Part shown: in pieces, positions 45,989 to 58,500 of the stretch
How the letters are laid out: the number at the start of each line of letters is the position of its first letter
Numbering within the stretch: position 1 is the stretch's first letter
Assembly (NCBI GenBank): GCA_030248215.1
Contig: JASANG010000447.1
Location: 1 to 64,000 of the forward strand
From: Enoplolaimus lenunculus
Lineage: Eukaryota; Nematoda; Enoplea; Enoplida; Thoracostomopsidae
Direction of reading: 5' to 3'
DNA length: 64,000 nucleotides
Made by a program: the position numbers and the translations under genes
Notes under the pieces: generated by a model
Seen by the model: the letters and a program-made list of their open reading frames with translations, nothing else
Told to the model about the DNA's origin: nothing
Database searches by the model: none

Positions 45989-46192
45989 GGCCAATGTTAC
46001 TTTAAGGGGCGTATCAGTAGATGAAGCGCATTCCAAAGCCTAGGCCTAAGCCTAAGCGTTGCAAAAATGAGTTCATAAGCCTAAGCCTAAGCCTAAGCCT
46101 AAACCTAAGCAAAAAATGTAATCTAGAATCTCCACCTATACTGTTTTGTAGACTCATCAGAAACCTGGACGCCCCTTAAAATAACATGGGCC
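45989..46192. mobile_element. MITE family A with CCTAAG arrays
   Basis: GGCCAATGTTACTTTAAGGG at the left and CGCCCCTTAAAATAACATGG plus GCC at the right are inverted repeats. Two CCTAAG arrays lie inside. Same family as 1299-1489. Confidence 0.75.
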
Positions 46193-46641
46193 GCTAAACC
46201 TATAGCCACTGCCACCGTTAGCAAATATATGCGACCCTTGAACTAGTATGTGTACAATTTTGACAAATTCATACTATCGGATCTTTAGACAAATTTTGAT
46301 TCGAATGCTTTGTGACAACTGTGTCAAACTTTACAGGTTGAACGTAAAAAGCGCAACCAACGTTTTGTCTCAAAAGAAAACTATCTTTTATTTCAATCAG
46401 TTGAAAAATACAATTTCAAACTGTTTGCAACATTTTATGAATTTTGGTATGAAAAAGATATGCGAATCAGGATATTCACTTTTACTTGCTTTATCATAAT
46501 ACAACTCAGTGGAACAGTTCGGGGAGCACATATGCATGAATTTATCTAAGAACAATTTTTTAGACTAATATTTTTGTATTAACTAAAAGTTTGTAGAATT
46601 CTCAAAATATGAACCGTTACTAGTTGAACATTTCAGGCGGA

Positions 46642-46842
46642 GACCCATGTAAAGATCAAAGGCCGAACGTTTTTCTGCGGGACTGTAACAGAGTAAACTT
46701 AGACTAATTTTTTGCTTGGCTCAGGCTTTAGCCTTAGGCTTAGGAATGTGCTCATTCTTGCGATTAGGCTTTGGCTTAGGCTTAGGCTTAGGCTTAGGAG
46801 TATACTTATAATACTGTTCCGCCCCTGTTCTTTACACTGGCC
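46642..46842. mobile_element. MITE family B with TTAGGC arrays
   Basis: It starts ACCCATGTAAAGATCAAAGG and ends CCCCTGTTCTTTACACTGG. Inside are GGCTTAGGCTTAGGCTTAGG and TACTTATAATACTGTTCCGC. Confidence 0.65.
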
Positions 46843-47357
46843 AAGGCGGATAAGGCAGGCGTCTTAAAGTGTATTTTTGACAGGAATTTAAAATATAGCT
46901 TTCTAGTTCAAAGAAGTCAGCAAAGTTTTTTTTTATAAAATTATATCCGGCGGAAATAAAATCCTGGCTAACACTTTGTCGTTTACACAATTATATAAGC
47001 ACTGATTTGCAATTTGAAATTTTCCGCACTTCCACAACAAAACAACATAAGCGTTCTTGTATCGTCCGTGACGCGAACGCACACCGTACACTAAACCCGT
47101 CGCAGTCAAATTTTGTTAAATTGTGCACTTTTCGTCAAAGCGAAATTGAAACAAAAGATAAGAACGAAAAAAATTATATGCGAAATTTTAATCTGACCAA
47201 ATATGAGATATGAAGAAAAAAGTTAAACTTTTTTTTGAAGCAAATACACAAAGGCCTCGTTTTGTACAGCGTACGCGGTCGTTTGCAAATCCAGAAATTT
47301 CGAAGGGAAGCCACACGTCTCGTGTGTAAATCTTACTGCATTTGTTGGTACTAAATC

Positions 47358-47552
47358 TTGCCCATGGGCGGAACATTTTTCTGTGGGACTAGAAAAGAAT
47401 AAGTTTAAGCTTCACACTAATTTTTTGCTTGGTTTAGGCGTAGGCTTAGGCTTAGTAATATGCTCATTTTTACGCTTACGTTTAGGTAGGCTTAGGCTTA
47501 GGCTTAGGAATATGCTTATAATACTGTTCCGCCGCTGTCCTTTACATTGGCC
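47358..47552. mobile_element. MITE family B with TTAGGC arrays
   Basis: GGGCGGAACATTTTTCTGTG to GCTGTCCTTTACATTGGCCC, with GGCTTAGGCTTAG inside. The left few bases of the usual end are lost. Confidence 0.6.
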
Positions 47553-48082
47553 CTAAATGTTAACACAAATTTTGTTTTGTTTTCATCTCTGTTGAATGGC
47601 ATAGATGATAATTATTATCCCGTCTTAAATCTTCTAGTGATATGCAGCAGTATTTTACCCTGACAAACGAAACGTATGTCCTACCACGAACACAATAGAC
47701 GTGTCAACCAGCAGCGAGTTAAGAAAACTTTTTAGTTTAGTTTTTAATTTTTAGATTTTTTAAATTTTTTAACAAAAACTAATTAATTTATCCATATATC
47801 GGTTGGAAAGGCTGCGAAGCATTTTCAAAATGCGTTAGTCACCTGCCGTTTTTTCTGCGTTTTTGATTGCTAAAACCCACCTAAAATACTATTAATTATA
47901 CCTCACTAATATTTGGTTGTATTGTCTTGCTTCTAGCAGAAGTGAAGCAACTGATAATATATAATTACAGACCTATTAAACACTTGGAGCAGCGGTTTAC
48001 AAGTTTGTGCTAATTAAAGCTTCCATGCTGTTTAAGATCGCGCCTGTTAATAGTTCATAAAAGCACTTTTTTACACTCAGAA

Positions 48083-48320
48083 CACTGTAAATTTCCGTGA
48101 GTCGCTTTGAACGCGGAATAAAAGTTAAATCACTCAGTCTGAGTTACGACCATCATAACTCATAAAGTTGATTTAACTGATTCCGGTTTCGTTAATAACA
48201 ACCACGGAATCAACTCAACTCAGAGTTTGAATCAACTCAACTCAGAACGAGTTAATGCTTACGTTTAACTCTAAATAACTTTCCGTATGAGTTGATTAAT
48301 CGACTCATTGGAATTTACAG
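48083..48320. mobile_element. ACTGTAAATT MITE, copy 1
   Basis: CACTGTAAATTTCCGTGAGT at the left is inverted as ACTCATTGGAATTTACAG at the right. The interior is made of ACTCAGTCTGAGTT-type palindromes. Siblings lie at 52871-53117 and 58786-59031, with a fragment at 45478-45570. Confidence 0.7.
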
Positions 48321-48790
48321 AGAATTGTCACCTGAACTCTAGGAGTGTATATCCTTAATATATCCTTAAACCACAAATGAGTAGAACTCAAAATTCTTAC
48401 TTGAAGTCCATAATGCCACTGGTTTTTGGACAGAGTAAAGTTCACCTTCAGAATTTGATTACTCTAAGCATAAACCTACTTAATGAAACATATTCTTACA
48501 GTAACCTGCGTAAACAGCATTACATACGTAAAAGGTCAAATGCCCAAATAATACGGTCTTGTTTAAAAATGAATAACAGTCCGAAACCGGATAGCAGATG
48601 AACCGTTCGAAGAGGTACAATAAATTTCAGCATAATCAGATGACTGCAGTAAAACGTTTTGCTGCATTGCATTATTGTTACTAGTATGGCTGAGTTCTTG
48701 GACATAGCCTGCGTTTTGAAAAGGGGGCTTAAACAAATTTCCAAGGGTGGTGTCTTGTATTACAAACTGCAAAAGTATTTTGAAATCTCT

Positions 48791-48938
48791 GGCCCATGTA
48801 AACATCAGGGGCGGAGCGTTTTTCCGCGGGACACCAATAGAATAAGCTGAAGCTTTAGACTATTTTTGCTCGGCTTTAGGCTTTAAGTCTTAGAAGTACG
48901 CTTATAATACTGTTCCGCCGCTGTTCACATACATTGAC
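48791..48938. mobile_element. MITE family B, short copy
   Basis: GGCCCATGTAAACATCAGGG to CCGCTGTTCACATACATTG, with a shrunken interior (GCTTTAGGCTTTAAGTCTTA) that has almost lost its hexamer array. Confidence 0.55.
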
Positions 48939-50091
48939 TGAATCTCCAATCAAAAATCCCAAAAAGAGACGGTTTGACTCGAAAAACCCCTCGGCTACGC
49001 ACTTTGCTGAGTTTCAAATACTAATGCTGTGAACTAACTGTCCGTCACTGCAACAGACGTTGTATTTTTTAACCTTTTAAGCAATATTTTATACTACGGA
49101 ACCTAGGAGGTCTTCTAGCAACGGCGCTAATTAATTATTATTCGTACGGGTAGGTAACTGTTGAAAAAACTTTGTTAAAATAGTGGTTTTTTTGTTCGAA
49201 AGATTTCCGATAAGATGTCCATGCCAAAAGTGCACGAACTGCAGAGGTGAACGCCGGCGCAATTGGTGTTGTTTTTAGCGCAACAACAAACATTGCTCAA
49301 TAATACAGATACGCTGGGAGACAATATTAATGTTCCATGAAAATATTGTCAAAGTCTTATGGTATCGGTAAGGACAACCGTTGTTTTTTTGAAATTTTAC
49401 TATTAAAAAACACTGAAAAATTTTGAAAAAATGCAATTTTTTTGTAATAAAACCATTTGTGCAACAATAATTTTTGGTCAGTTTAATAGATTAATAATGT
49501 CGGATTTTCACAGTCATCGCAATTGTGGGATTGAGAGCGGAGTGGCGTCGCCTACGAACGACTTGTTATACCTCTGGCATAAAAGTTTCTTGATAGCATT
49601 AAAAGAACTTGGTCAATGTTACTTTGAGGGGCGTAACAGCAGTTGCGAAAGCTGTAAAACCTCCAGTTTCGGCTTCGAACGTTATGATTAGATTATTTTG
49701 TCTAAAGGACAATGTCCGCTGACTTGCTTTAATATTTGCAAGCTTCAGCTCTGCAGCGTAAAGATCAATTCGATTACATAGAGTTTAAAATTTCCAGATG
49801 TTGTATCACTTTATAGGCGTTTAAGGGTTAGCGGGTTGTTTGGTATTACTGTTTTAGGTTATTATTACTTAAATTAATATTTACTAGTCTGCCAGCTTTG
49901 CGCAATCCGGAAAAGTTAGCGAAAGCACAAACATTTCTTTGCAAATTTTCTATTCATAGATCAATCACGTGTATTACATAAGAAATTATTATAAACAAAG
50001 TAAATGCTGGAAAGTTGCCCAAAATACGTATGTGAAGCGTTCGAGTTTTAATATATAGACATGAATTATTATACATACCAGGGCCCATGTA

Positions 50092-50190
50092 TAGAACAGG
50101 ACCTTATCGTTTTCCGGAGGGGCTATAATAGAGTCAGTTTAAGCTTTAGATTAATTTTTTTCCTTAGGCTTAGGCTTAGGCTTAGGAATT
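50092..50190. mobile_element. MITE family B, truncated
   Basis: GGGCCCATGTATAGAACAGG starts the copy and GGCTTAGGCTTAGGCTTAGG is reached; the right terminus is missing. Confidence 0.5.
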
Positions 50191-50859
50191 ATTAATTTTG
50201 AGATAAATAAATTTTGCATTTGAAGTACGGTCGATTGATTCCTTTTGGCAAAATTTAAAAGGGGGAACTCTCAAAATTGTAAGACATCCAAAAGACACAG
50301 GTAGCATCAAAACAGCGGATACTGCGGGGTCACGAGGAACTAATTGTTGGTAAACTTCTTTTAAAACTAAGTAATTTGGGTCAAAATATAAAATTTTAGT
50401 GATGTTGAATGTTCAGAAATTATCCTAACAATATATTTAAGCTTGGCGACAAAACAACTTTTTAATAAATTTTTAGTGGCACCAATTTTATAAATTTATA
50501 ACAAAAACATTGACTAATCGCTGGATATGTGGTTTGAGAATCATTTGTTAAAATTTCATAGCTTTTACACTCGTTCCGATTATCGCTCAACGTTTTGAGT
50601 CATGAGCATAAAAGCACTGCGCCCTGGACTTTTTGGGGGCTCACTAGTGTACGGGAGCGAATTACTTCCTCGTGACTTGGCAATATTTGTATCACAGAGT
50701 AATACTTTGAATTTATCGAGTTTGAGGAGTTATTTGTCATAGTTGCACGCGATGTAGACTTTTAGAGTCCGGTAATAGCGGTGTATTTTTGAGATGAATT
50801 TTGGAGCTCGTTGCGTACGATAGTTTGTATAGAACCTATATAACAACAATAAAGAATTG

Positions 50860-51110
50860 TTGAAAAAAACCAATAAAATTTAAAATCAAAAACAAAAACA
50901 ACCTATGCAAACATTAAATAAATATTATTAAATTATAAACACCCAAAAAAAACATACAAAACAAAAAAAAAAAAATAAATTATTATATTATAATATAAAA
51001 TATACAAAATAAAGATAAATAATAAATAATTAAAAAAAAAAATTCAAAATATTATTTAAAAAAAAAACTATCCCCACATAATATAAAAACAAAAAATAAA
51101 ATATACCACA
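50860..51110. repeat. Extremely A/T-rich low-complexity DNA
   Basis: About 250 bp almost free of G on the plus strand, made of A-runs with AAT and ATT units. A similar A-rich patch sits at 19080-19280 inside the 1.5-kb element. Confidence 0.7.
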
Positions 51111-52479
51111 CCATACCACCAATTTCAAAGTGCTCTTTCGACTAAATTTTAAAATAAACTGGAAATTATGTATAAATTCGTGATCGCTATTTATTGTTAA
51201 ACCGCTGTTGAAAAATTTTGTGCCCAAACACTAAGTTTGTTGGTTGAATTTTACGATTAGGGTTTTACCACGTGTGTAAGCGAGTTTTTCCCGCAAGCAT
51301 TCCCTAAGTTTCAAGTCATACTTAACGATTAATTGCGTAATTTATCGAGCTGAAGGAAAAATTTTAGTCCTTTGGGTGTCAGTTAGCACTGTTTTGGGTT
51401 TTTAAACGGCCTTTCAGTGTTACAGGGCATTCACAGAGCGAGTTTCAAGAGCGGTCTTGCCCTTGCAGAGAACCGTTAATATTTGGCATTTTAAAGCACA
51501 TATCAGTTTGTGTCGTCCACATTTTATTCATTTATAAACACGCGAAGACTACGGCGTCCCGCGGAATGTCATAGTGAGATTCGCTGTAATTTCGAAATAT
51601 CATTTGATATTTGCATAAATGTTCTATAGTATCACGCGACAAACGGGCCATTGTATATCTTTGCATATCTAGGAGCTGGGTTCGTAAAACAATGTCATAT
51701 GACGTCCGCGGTTGTCTGTAACGTTGAGATTGAACCAACATGGAACAAACTGTGACCCACCTGCCCCAAACCCACGATTAAACCTAAGAAAAAAAGTGCA
51801 GGCTTACTACTACGACCCTCAAAGTAACATGGACCAAGAATCCCATGTTAGTAAGTGTAGTTTGCCCGTCCATAACTCTATAGCTGCCTAAGCCAACCGG
51901 AAGTCTACCTCCATGTCCGTCAGCTGCTACAGCGGCATTTTTGGCTCTATATTTTTCGTATTTTGACAAGAGTCTGCTCCTAATTGACTTTATTTGTTAC
52001 TTTGGGGTAATTCTATTCAACTGCCATAATCTTTCAAAAAAGATGTTGAAAAACATATTGAAAACCAAATTTTTGGCAACATTTTGCAGATAATGGTTAA
52101 ACCTAGCAAAAATAACACGATCTTTATTATTTAATTTTGCGACAAATCCATTTCCTACTTTGGCAACTTTTGTTGACCTCCAGCTCCGGCTCCGGTCCTT
52201 GTTTTATCGATGCAAAATAAACTTTGCATTCAAATGAAAATAATAAACTGATTCCTATAAATACGAATATTCCAAATCACAAAATAGTTCAAATTTCCTA
52301 AATTTGATCTAAAAAGATTCTTAAATAAAATTTTTTCGAAGAAATAATCAAAACATTGTGGAAAATGACTATTTTCACTGCTTTGGTCCAAAGTCTACAA
52401 TATGTTTTTATGAGTAAGTTAGCCGAATTTTGTGATATTCAGTTGAAAATAACATTTTTAGAAAGTATACTTTATAGTT

Positions 52480-52605
52480 GTAGTAGTAGTTGTAGTTGTT
52501 GTTGTCCTTATTTCTGTTATTATTATTATTATTATTATCATTATTATTGTTATTATTATTATTATTATTATTATATTAATATTATTATTATTATTATATA
52601 TTAAA
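52480..52605. repeat. TAG/TTG then TTA trinucleotide microsatellite
   Basis: GTAGTAGTAGTTGTAGTTGT is followed by a long run of TTATTATTATT units. A smaller ATT array lies at about 59325-59400. Confidence 0.85.
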
Positions 52606-52870
52606 ATTAATATTCCAAAGTCTGATCTAAAAGCGGCGAAGTATAGACGGAAATTTTTTTGAATGTTTTCTTGACTAAAATATGACCTTTTGTTTGAGTT
52701 GAGCCGTTTTTCTCTTTGATATTCTCCAAAAATGAACTAGGAAAGACTGAATTTTTTCCAAAACATAACTGGAAACTTTGCATGTACAATTCCGTGTCTG
52801 CGAAGATTGCTTATAATAGACCAATATAAAAGCTTAGAACACTATTTTCCATTTATAAGAGATCTTCTTT

Positions 52871-53117
52871 ACTGTAAGTTTCGATGAGTTGATTAAGTAA
52901 CTCAGAGAGCGAAGTATATTTCTAGTTATTTCTGAGTTAATAACTGGAAACATCATCTCGCTCTGAGGTGGCTTAAAATTCCGGATTGTTGATTATGGAG
53001 TCAGAATGAGTTCAATCGATTCAGAATTCTGAGTTGTGAAAGATCTAACTCAGAGCGCAGGCTTATGAGTGGATTCAACTCATTCTGAGTTAAAATCAAC
53101 TCACTGAAATTTACAGT
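52871..53117. mobile_element. ACTGTAAATT MITE, copy 2
   Basis: ACTGTAAGTTTCGATGAGTT to AACTCACTGAAATTTACAGT, inverted ends, palindromic GAGTT/AACTC interior. Confidence 0.7.
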
Positions 53118-54164
53118 GTTGTAGCCAGTAGTTTCCATCACATTCTTATTTAATCTTTGCTTATTTTGTTCGCTACTGCATTGTATTGTTCGAATGTTAT
53201 CGAATGATAAACTTCAACAGAACTTCCACGCTCATTTGTTGTTGATTCTAATCTTTATTCCAAGCTACTTAAGTGTCATTGATTTCCGTTCACCAAAAAA
53301 TTGCTGGCATCCTTGTCAAAGAATGATAGATACGCTACTGCACTGAGTTAAATTTTGGCTTTAAAATGCGTAAAAAGCTTTTATAAATAGTTTATAATTT
53401 CCACTAAAATCGAACTGTCAACATTTCGACCAGAAGCAAACACAACGACGGACATTCACACATTTTAATAATTGAAACTGTTTTGTTTTCATCATTCTAC
53501 CAACTCGTAATCGTAATAATCGCTCAGAAATTTTTTCTCAATTTTAACGCAAAAAAAACTTATGCCAATAACAGTAAAACTATTTCATCAGCCCCGCAAA
53601 CGAGCAATACTTGCCGAGAACTTAAGATTATGCCTACAAAGCAGACAGTGAAAATTTCTACCACCATAGAATTGTTTCAATGCTCTTGAACAAATATTCA
53701 GTCGTAAGGTTCGAACAACTCCTCAGCCCCCAACCCACGCCGCTTTTCCACGTAGTAGCGGCTATGTTTCGCATGAGTTTGTCATCTGATTAGAAGTTTT
53801 TTGTGAAAAGTTTATTTTTGCTTTGAAAGAAAATGTTTTTTATCTCGTTTTTTTGCGAAAAAATATATTAACAGTAAAATTTTTGTAACATTTTATGTGT
53901 TGCAAAATGACCACTGGTAATTGGATTAACAGCATCATCAGCGCACTTGACTTTATCGCACAACTAAACGAAACTGCAAAAAATAATCAGAGTTCATTAG
54001 CTGTTTTTGTAAAATTTAAAGTTTATTGTTTTCAAAAAGTGTAAAAACAAGGGCCCATATTCTCAAATGTGTATAGTAATCATCTGCAGTTTGTAATAGG
54101 TTTTGCAAATTCACTAACTATCGCAGTTGTTAAACTTAAAACTGACACAGGAGAAGGGCAAATT

Positions 54165-54354
54165 ATATACGAATAATGTACGGAATTTTGAACCTCAGCA
54201 TTTACTGGTTTGTGGTACTGTAGTAGCGCAGATCATATACGAATAATGTACGGAATTTTGAACCTCAGCATTTACTGGTTTGTGGTACTGTAGTAGCGCA
54301 GATCATATACGAATAATGTACGGAATTTTGAACCTCAGCATTTACTGGTTTGAC
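54165..54354 (+). repeat. 70-bp tandem repeat, 2.7 copies
   Basis: ATATACGAATAATGTACGGA begins at 54165, 54235 and 54305. The first two units are complete and the third stops after ACTGGTTT. The copies are identical as far as I can read, so the expansion is recent. Confidence 0.9.
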
Positions 54355-54864
54355 AGTTTCAAGGTCGATTATATATTTTCAATGTACATACATACGCGAA
54401 TGAATTTTATTTCCCTGTTTTATGAAGCAAAGGTGGTAACAAAATTGCTTATAATTATCAATACTACAAGAAAAACTTACAAACTTGGACTACCAGTCCT
54501 ATCTATATATGCAAATTCTGTTGTAGAACGATTTATTTATTTACCCAAAATAGGTATGTGGGACGTTCCAGCTTTAATAATATAGATTTAGCGTCATTTG
54601 CCATAATTTGTGAAAGATTTATTCTTACAGACGTTTTTGCATGAACTGTGAGACACAATCCGTTTTGCGCTTATTCCGTATTTTCGCAAAACAGTGACAG
54701 CTAAATTTCAGTTATAGATTGAAGAATACCGGAATTGGATACCGATCTCATGCGTGAATGAGAATCTGATATCCGACTGTACCCTGGCATAAATTCAACC
54801 ATTATCCAAGGCTATAGAGAAAGTTTAATGCGTATACCAACAATGAACAGACCACGCTGTCTTT

Positions 54865-55405
54865 ATACCAAGAGTCCACGGTGCAAGAATACGCAACTCT
54901 TGGGGTTCCGCATGGTACAAAATAAACCCGGCACGCGTTGCACTTTGGACCGACGACCCCCTTATTTAGAGAGGGTTACAACCCGTGCGAACCATGGCAC
55001 TACGCCCGGTGGTACATTTTTTACCGTGCGGAACCGAAAGAGTGGCACACTCTTGTATCATGCACTCTTGCTTTTATGCCAAGATTGCATAATACAAGAG
55101 TGTACAACTCTTGAGGCTCCGCATGGTCAAAATGTTCCACCGGACGTTGCGTTTTTGGCCGACCCCTCTGTTGTTCAGAGGTTGGGTCGCTATCACACGA
55201 ATACTTCTAAATTAAAGTATAAGGGGAGCATATTTAATGCCTCATACATAAACTGTCCTTGGTCGCACCGGATGTACCCCCCTCTAAATAAAGGGGTGCA
55301 GGTCAAAATCGCAACGTGTGTAGGGTACATTCTTTTCTACGCCGAATGTACTCAGTTGCGTACTCTTGTTGCAGTATGCATCATCCACTCTTGCTTATAC
55401 TGATT
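54865..55405. repeat. Fold-back (inverted-arm) GC-richer element before the semaphorin start
   Basis: The left arm has CCAAGAGTCC, ACGCAACTC, GCGTTGCACTTTGGACCGAC, CTTATTTAGAGAGGGTTAC and CCCGTGCGAACC in order. The right arm carries the same blocks inverted (GGTCGCACCGG, CTCTAAATAAAGGGG, AAAATCGCAACGTG, AGTTGCGTACTCTTG, CTCTTGCTTATAC). Smaller hairpins lie within, such as CTCTTGTATCATGCACTC against GATTGCATAATACAAGAG. A 191-codon open frame spans it, but the inverted layout argues against a protein gene. Confidence 0.7.
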
Positions 55406-55449
55406 TTAGGGTAACTCAACTCAGCATTAATAAAACCTACGGTTAAAAA

Positions 55450-55570
55450 ATGCTCAATCTGTTGCTTTCTATATTTCTCACCTCCACATTCCACGCTCAC
55501 GGTTCAACTGGCAATGTTCGGCTATTTAGTAACAGAAATTCAGATGCACCTTTGTTTGATGTTTATCCTG
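55450..55570 (+). CDS. sema: Semaphorin exon 1: start and signal peptide
   Basis: ATG at 55450 in an A-rich context (AAAAAATGC). The hydrophobic leader is followed by [20 protein letters not shown]. Donor CCTG|GTAAGG, phase 1. TTTTAG and CTCAG strings 30-45 bp upstream could be a 5'UTR acceptor, so transcription may start further left. Confidence 0.85.
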
Positions 55571-58500
55571 GTAAGGGCCCATGTTCTTGAACAGATAAAT
55601 GTCTGGTTAAAGTCGACAGAGGTTTTAGTTTTAATTTTTTATAAAGTACAAAGCATTTCCTTTAGAAATTGTTAACTTCACGTTGAAATTCTTGGTCTTC
55701 AACAAACACATCCAAATCCAAATCCAAGGAGACCAAGAGGAGAGTTCAGCCTCACCCCGATAACAATACATTTGCCCCATTCTAGAATATTTTCAACCTT
55801 GCTTGTAACCTAGCGAAAAACGCAAAATGTTGCTGAAGACAACCAAATCCTGCTGTATAACAAACTTGAAATTTGATTGAAATAATTAAAAAATTTGAAA
55901 TTTTATTGTGATTCGTAATTGCTTTTACTCCAAAGTACTGATGTTTAAACTATTTTCTACATCTGAATAAAAGCTTTATACATCCGGTAATGCTCATTAA
56001 TCATCTATTGTTTTAATATTTCAAAATTACAGAAAAAGTCTTCTCAATGGGATATGAGTACTATCGGACGTTAACGCTCAACTTGGAGACAAGTTCATTG
56101 TACGTTGGAGCAATGTAAGTGTACCACAACCATTAACCAAGCATGGATGATCGTGTTGCAGTATAACAATCTTACCGTCTTAAATGAGCTTGGTACAAGC
56201 TTCTAAAAACGACAAATTCCAATAAAATAACTTTCGAAACCGTATAATCTTACCTTAACCCTTTCTCACATGAATATTTTCTATTTCCCCTGAGACCTAC
56301 TTTTATGCTAGGATTCGAACTCCAGTGACTGGAGCGGGAGGCGTATACCATCACCACTCAGCTATAGGAGCTTGACGCTCGAGCCCGAGGGGGGCTCCCA
56401 CGTCATGTGGTGATTTAGTACTATGTATACGTGTTGCAATTGTTAAACCACGGTGCGATATATATACTATTTAACGTACATACACTGCGCTGAGTTGCCT
56501 ACAGGCAACTCAATGTGAAAAGGTGTTAAACAGGGTATTAATTTGCAAATGCATTGACAGATTCGCGATTGTTATACCTGCAAGCATAGTTGTTCAACAA
56601 ATTGTTTCAGGAATAAAGTCTACCGGGTTTGGTTGTATAACATTAATGAAACCTTGGATCGTGGATTTGTAAGTCACCGTCGCTTTACTGTCGAGTTCAA
56701 CTGAGAGCTGTAACATAAAAGCGTAGACAGGCGTTCAGTTCGAAAAGCGATGATTATGTGTGTAAACTATTTTTGTGAGAAAAAAACCGTTTGATTTATG
56801 CAAATTATTTGCCTGTAAAAGTGTATTTTTCGATTCTTTCCAGAAATTTCGGCGGGATGATATATCCCGCTTCTTCTCCTTGTATATGATCCTGGATCGT
56901 AAAAGTGTCCCAAGTTGGATTGCTAGTAATTCAACACACCACCACAGACATCTGAGAATTTATCGAAAAGCGATGATTATGTGTGTAAACTATTTTTGTG
57001 AGAAAAAAACCGTTTGATTTATGCAAATTATTTGCCTGTAAAAGTGTATTTTTCGATTCTTTCCAGAAATTTCGGCGGGGGATATATCCTCGCTATCCCT
57101 ACTTGTATATGATCCTGGATCGTAAAAGTGTCCCAAGTTGGATTGCTAGTAATTCAACACACCACCACAGACATCTGAGAATTTAGAGACTGTATTTTAC
57201 TCATGGAACTAAAAAGTTACAAGCAATATAGATGCTGCACAATTTGAAGTTAACAGCCGATTCTGAGCTATAAAGTTACAACAATCAAAGGCAGATCCCG
57301 AATTAGACGTATAATACAGGATATGAATTATTAGAATAATTTTAAAACTTTAACGAAACCCTATTTTGCGGGAACCTAAACTATTTTGATATTTCAGTTC
57401 GCATCCAAACAGCTTCCAGCGTATTATCGTTCAATTCGTGAATGTGAATTTCAACATTTAGGCGATGAAGTAAGTTTGCATGAACTAAAGTCAAAACAAG
57501 TTGCTCACAGCTCGACTCTCTATACTTGGTACATGACTCGTCTACATGAGCTATGGTTTGTGGAAATTTTGCATTGCGCAACGAGTAATTATTGGAACAT
57601 GCACTGCAAAAAATGGTGTTTGTGTAGTCAGAAAAAACCTATTTCGGAGAGAGTCAATTTGACTCACCATTTTTGCAGTGGCGAAATGTCTAATGTGCTT
57701 CGAGTACACAGTTTGTACAGAAGCGAATCTAGGGCTAATGCTACTTCGAGAAGAGTAACAGTAGTATAAACTTTTCCTAAGACTAATTCTAAGGATAATC
57801 GCAGCAGTGCAAAAAATGTTGAGTCAAATTGACTCTCTCCGAAACAGGCATTTCCGGACTACAAAAAACTGCGTCAAAATTCGACTCCGCCAGAGTCCAA
57901 TTCGACTCAATGAATCGCTCAGTGAGCCGTATTTGACTCTGGCGGAGTTGAATTTGACTCAGCTTGTGTAGTCCGAAAAAGCCTATTTCGGAGAGAGTCA
58001 ATTTGACTCACTTTTTTGCATTGAACGATGAACCTATAACCAAGCCTTGCTTAAAAAACGGCAAGAAAATTCGTCAAAACTTTGGGCCGCCCTTTGTGTG
58101 GTTTATACAGGAAAGAGTTTATTAAACGTTTTTGTTACTTTGTGGCGTATATCAACCACAGGTGCCAAGCCAGAACGTGACTGATAATTCTGAAACTACT
58201 AAAAAATTTTTTATTATTTGATATTTTTAGGAGTATTTGTGTCAAAATCACGTTCGTCTGCTTACTACAATCAACTCTGGTGTTTTACTGGTCTGTGGTA
58301 CAAATGCGTTTCGTCCTGTTGTCGTTAAGCTTAATGTAAGTTGATGTCTACGCAACATTGACAATTGATTGTGTATCAGGCAAATGTTCGACACTTCGTC
58401 GCCTGACAACTTGTCGCCCAACTGTGTCCTAAAACCTATGGATAAATCTGGGCATATTCCTAAGAGTAATCCTAGCCTAAGCCTATGTATAGTAACGGGT

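Larger units (their letters stand above)
40530..54800. other. Long gene-poor stretch dominated by MITEs and AT-rich DNA
   Basis: No exon recognised. Contents: a tRNA-like fragment (40776), decayed CGGAAACGG repeats (42890-43990), GAGTC MITE (44271-44480), TTAGGC/CCTAAG MITEs (45313, 45989, 46642, 47358, 48791, 50092), ACTGTAAATT MITEs (48083, 52871), A/T-run DNA (50860-51110), a TTA microsatellite (52517-52600) and a 70-bp tandem triplication (54165). SERINC exon 1 may lie near the left end. Confidence 0.5.

Noticed and set aside
45313-47552. Interstitial telomere from chromosome fusion
   Set aside because: The hexamer arrays are short, scattered, in both orientations and confined between MITE terminal repeats.
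54828-55403. 191-codon open frame as a protein gene
   Set aside because: The DNA under it is an inverted-arm repeat with nested hairpins, and the frame has no domain or signal. The open frame follows from the GC-richer repeat.
56310-56380. Functional tRNA gene on the minus strand
   Set aside because: The 5' GCTCCTA cannot pair with the 3' sequence after the B box, and a related decayed copy exists at 530-650.
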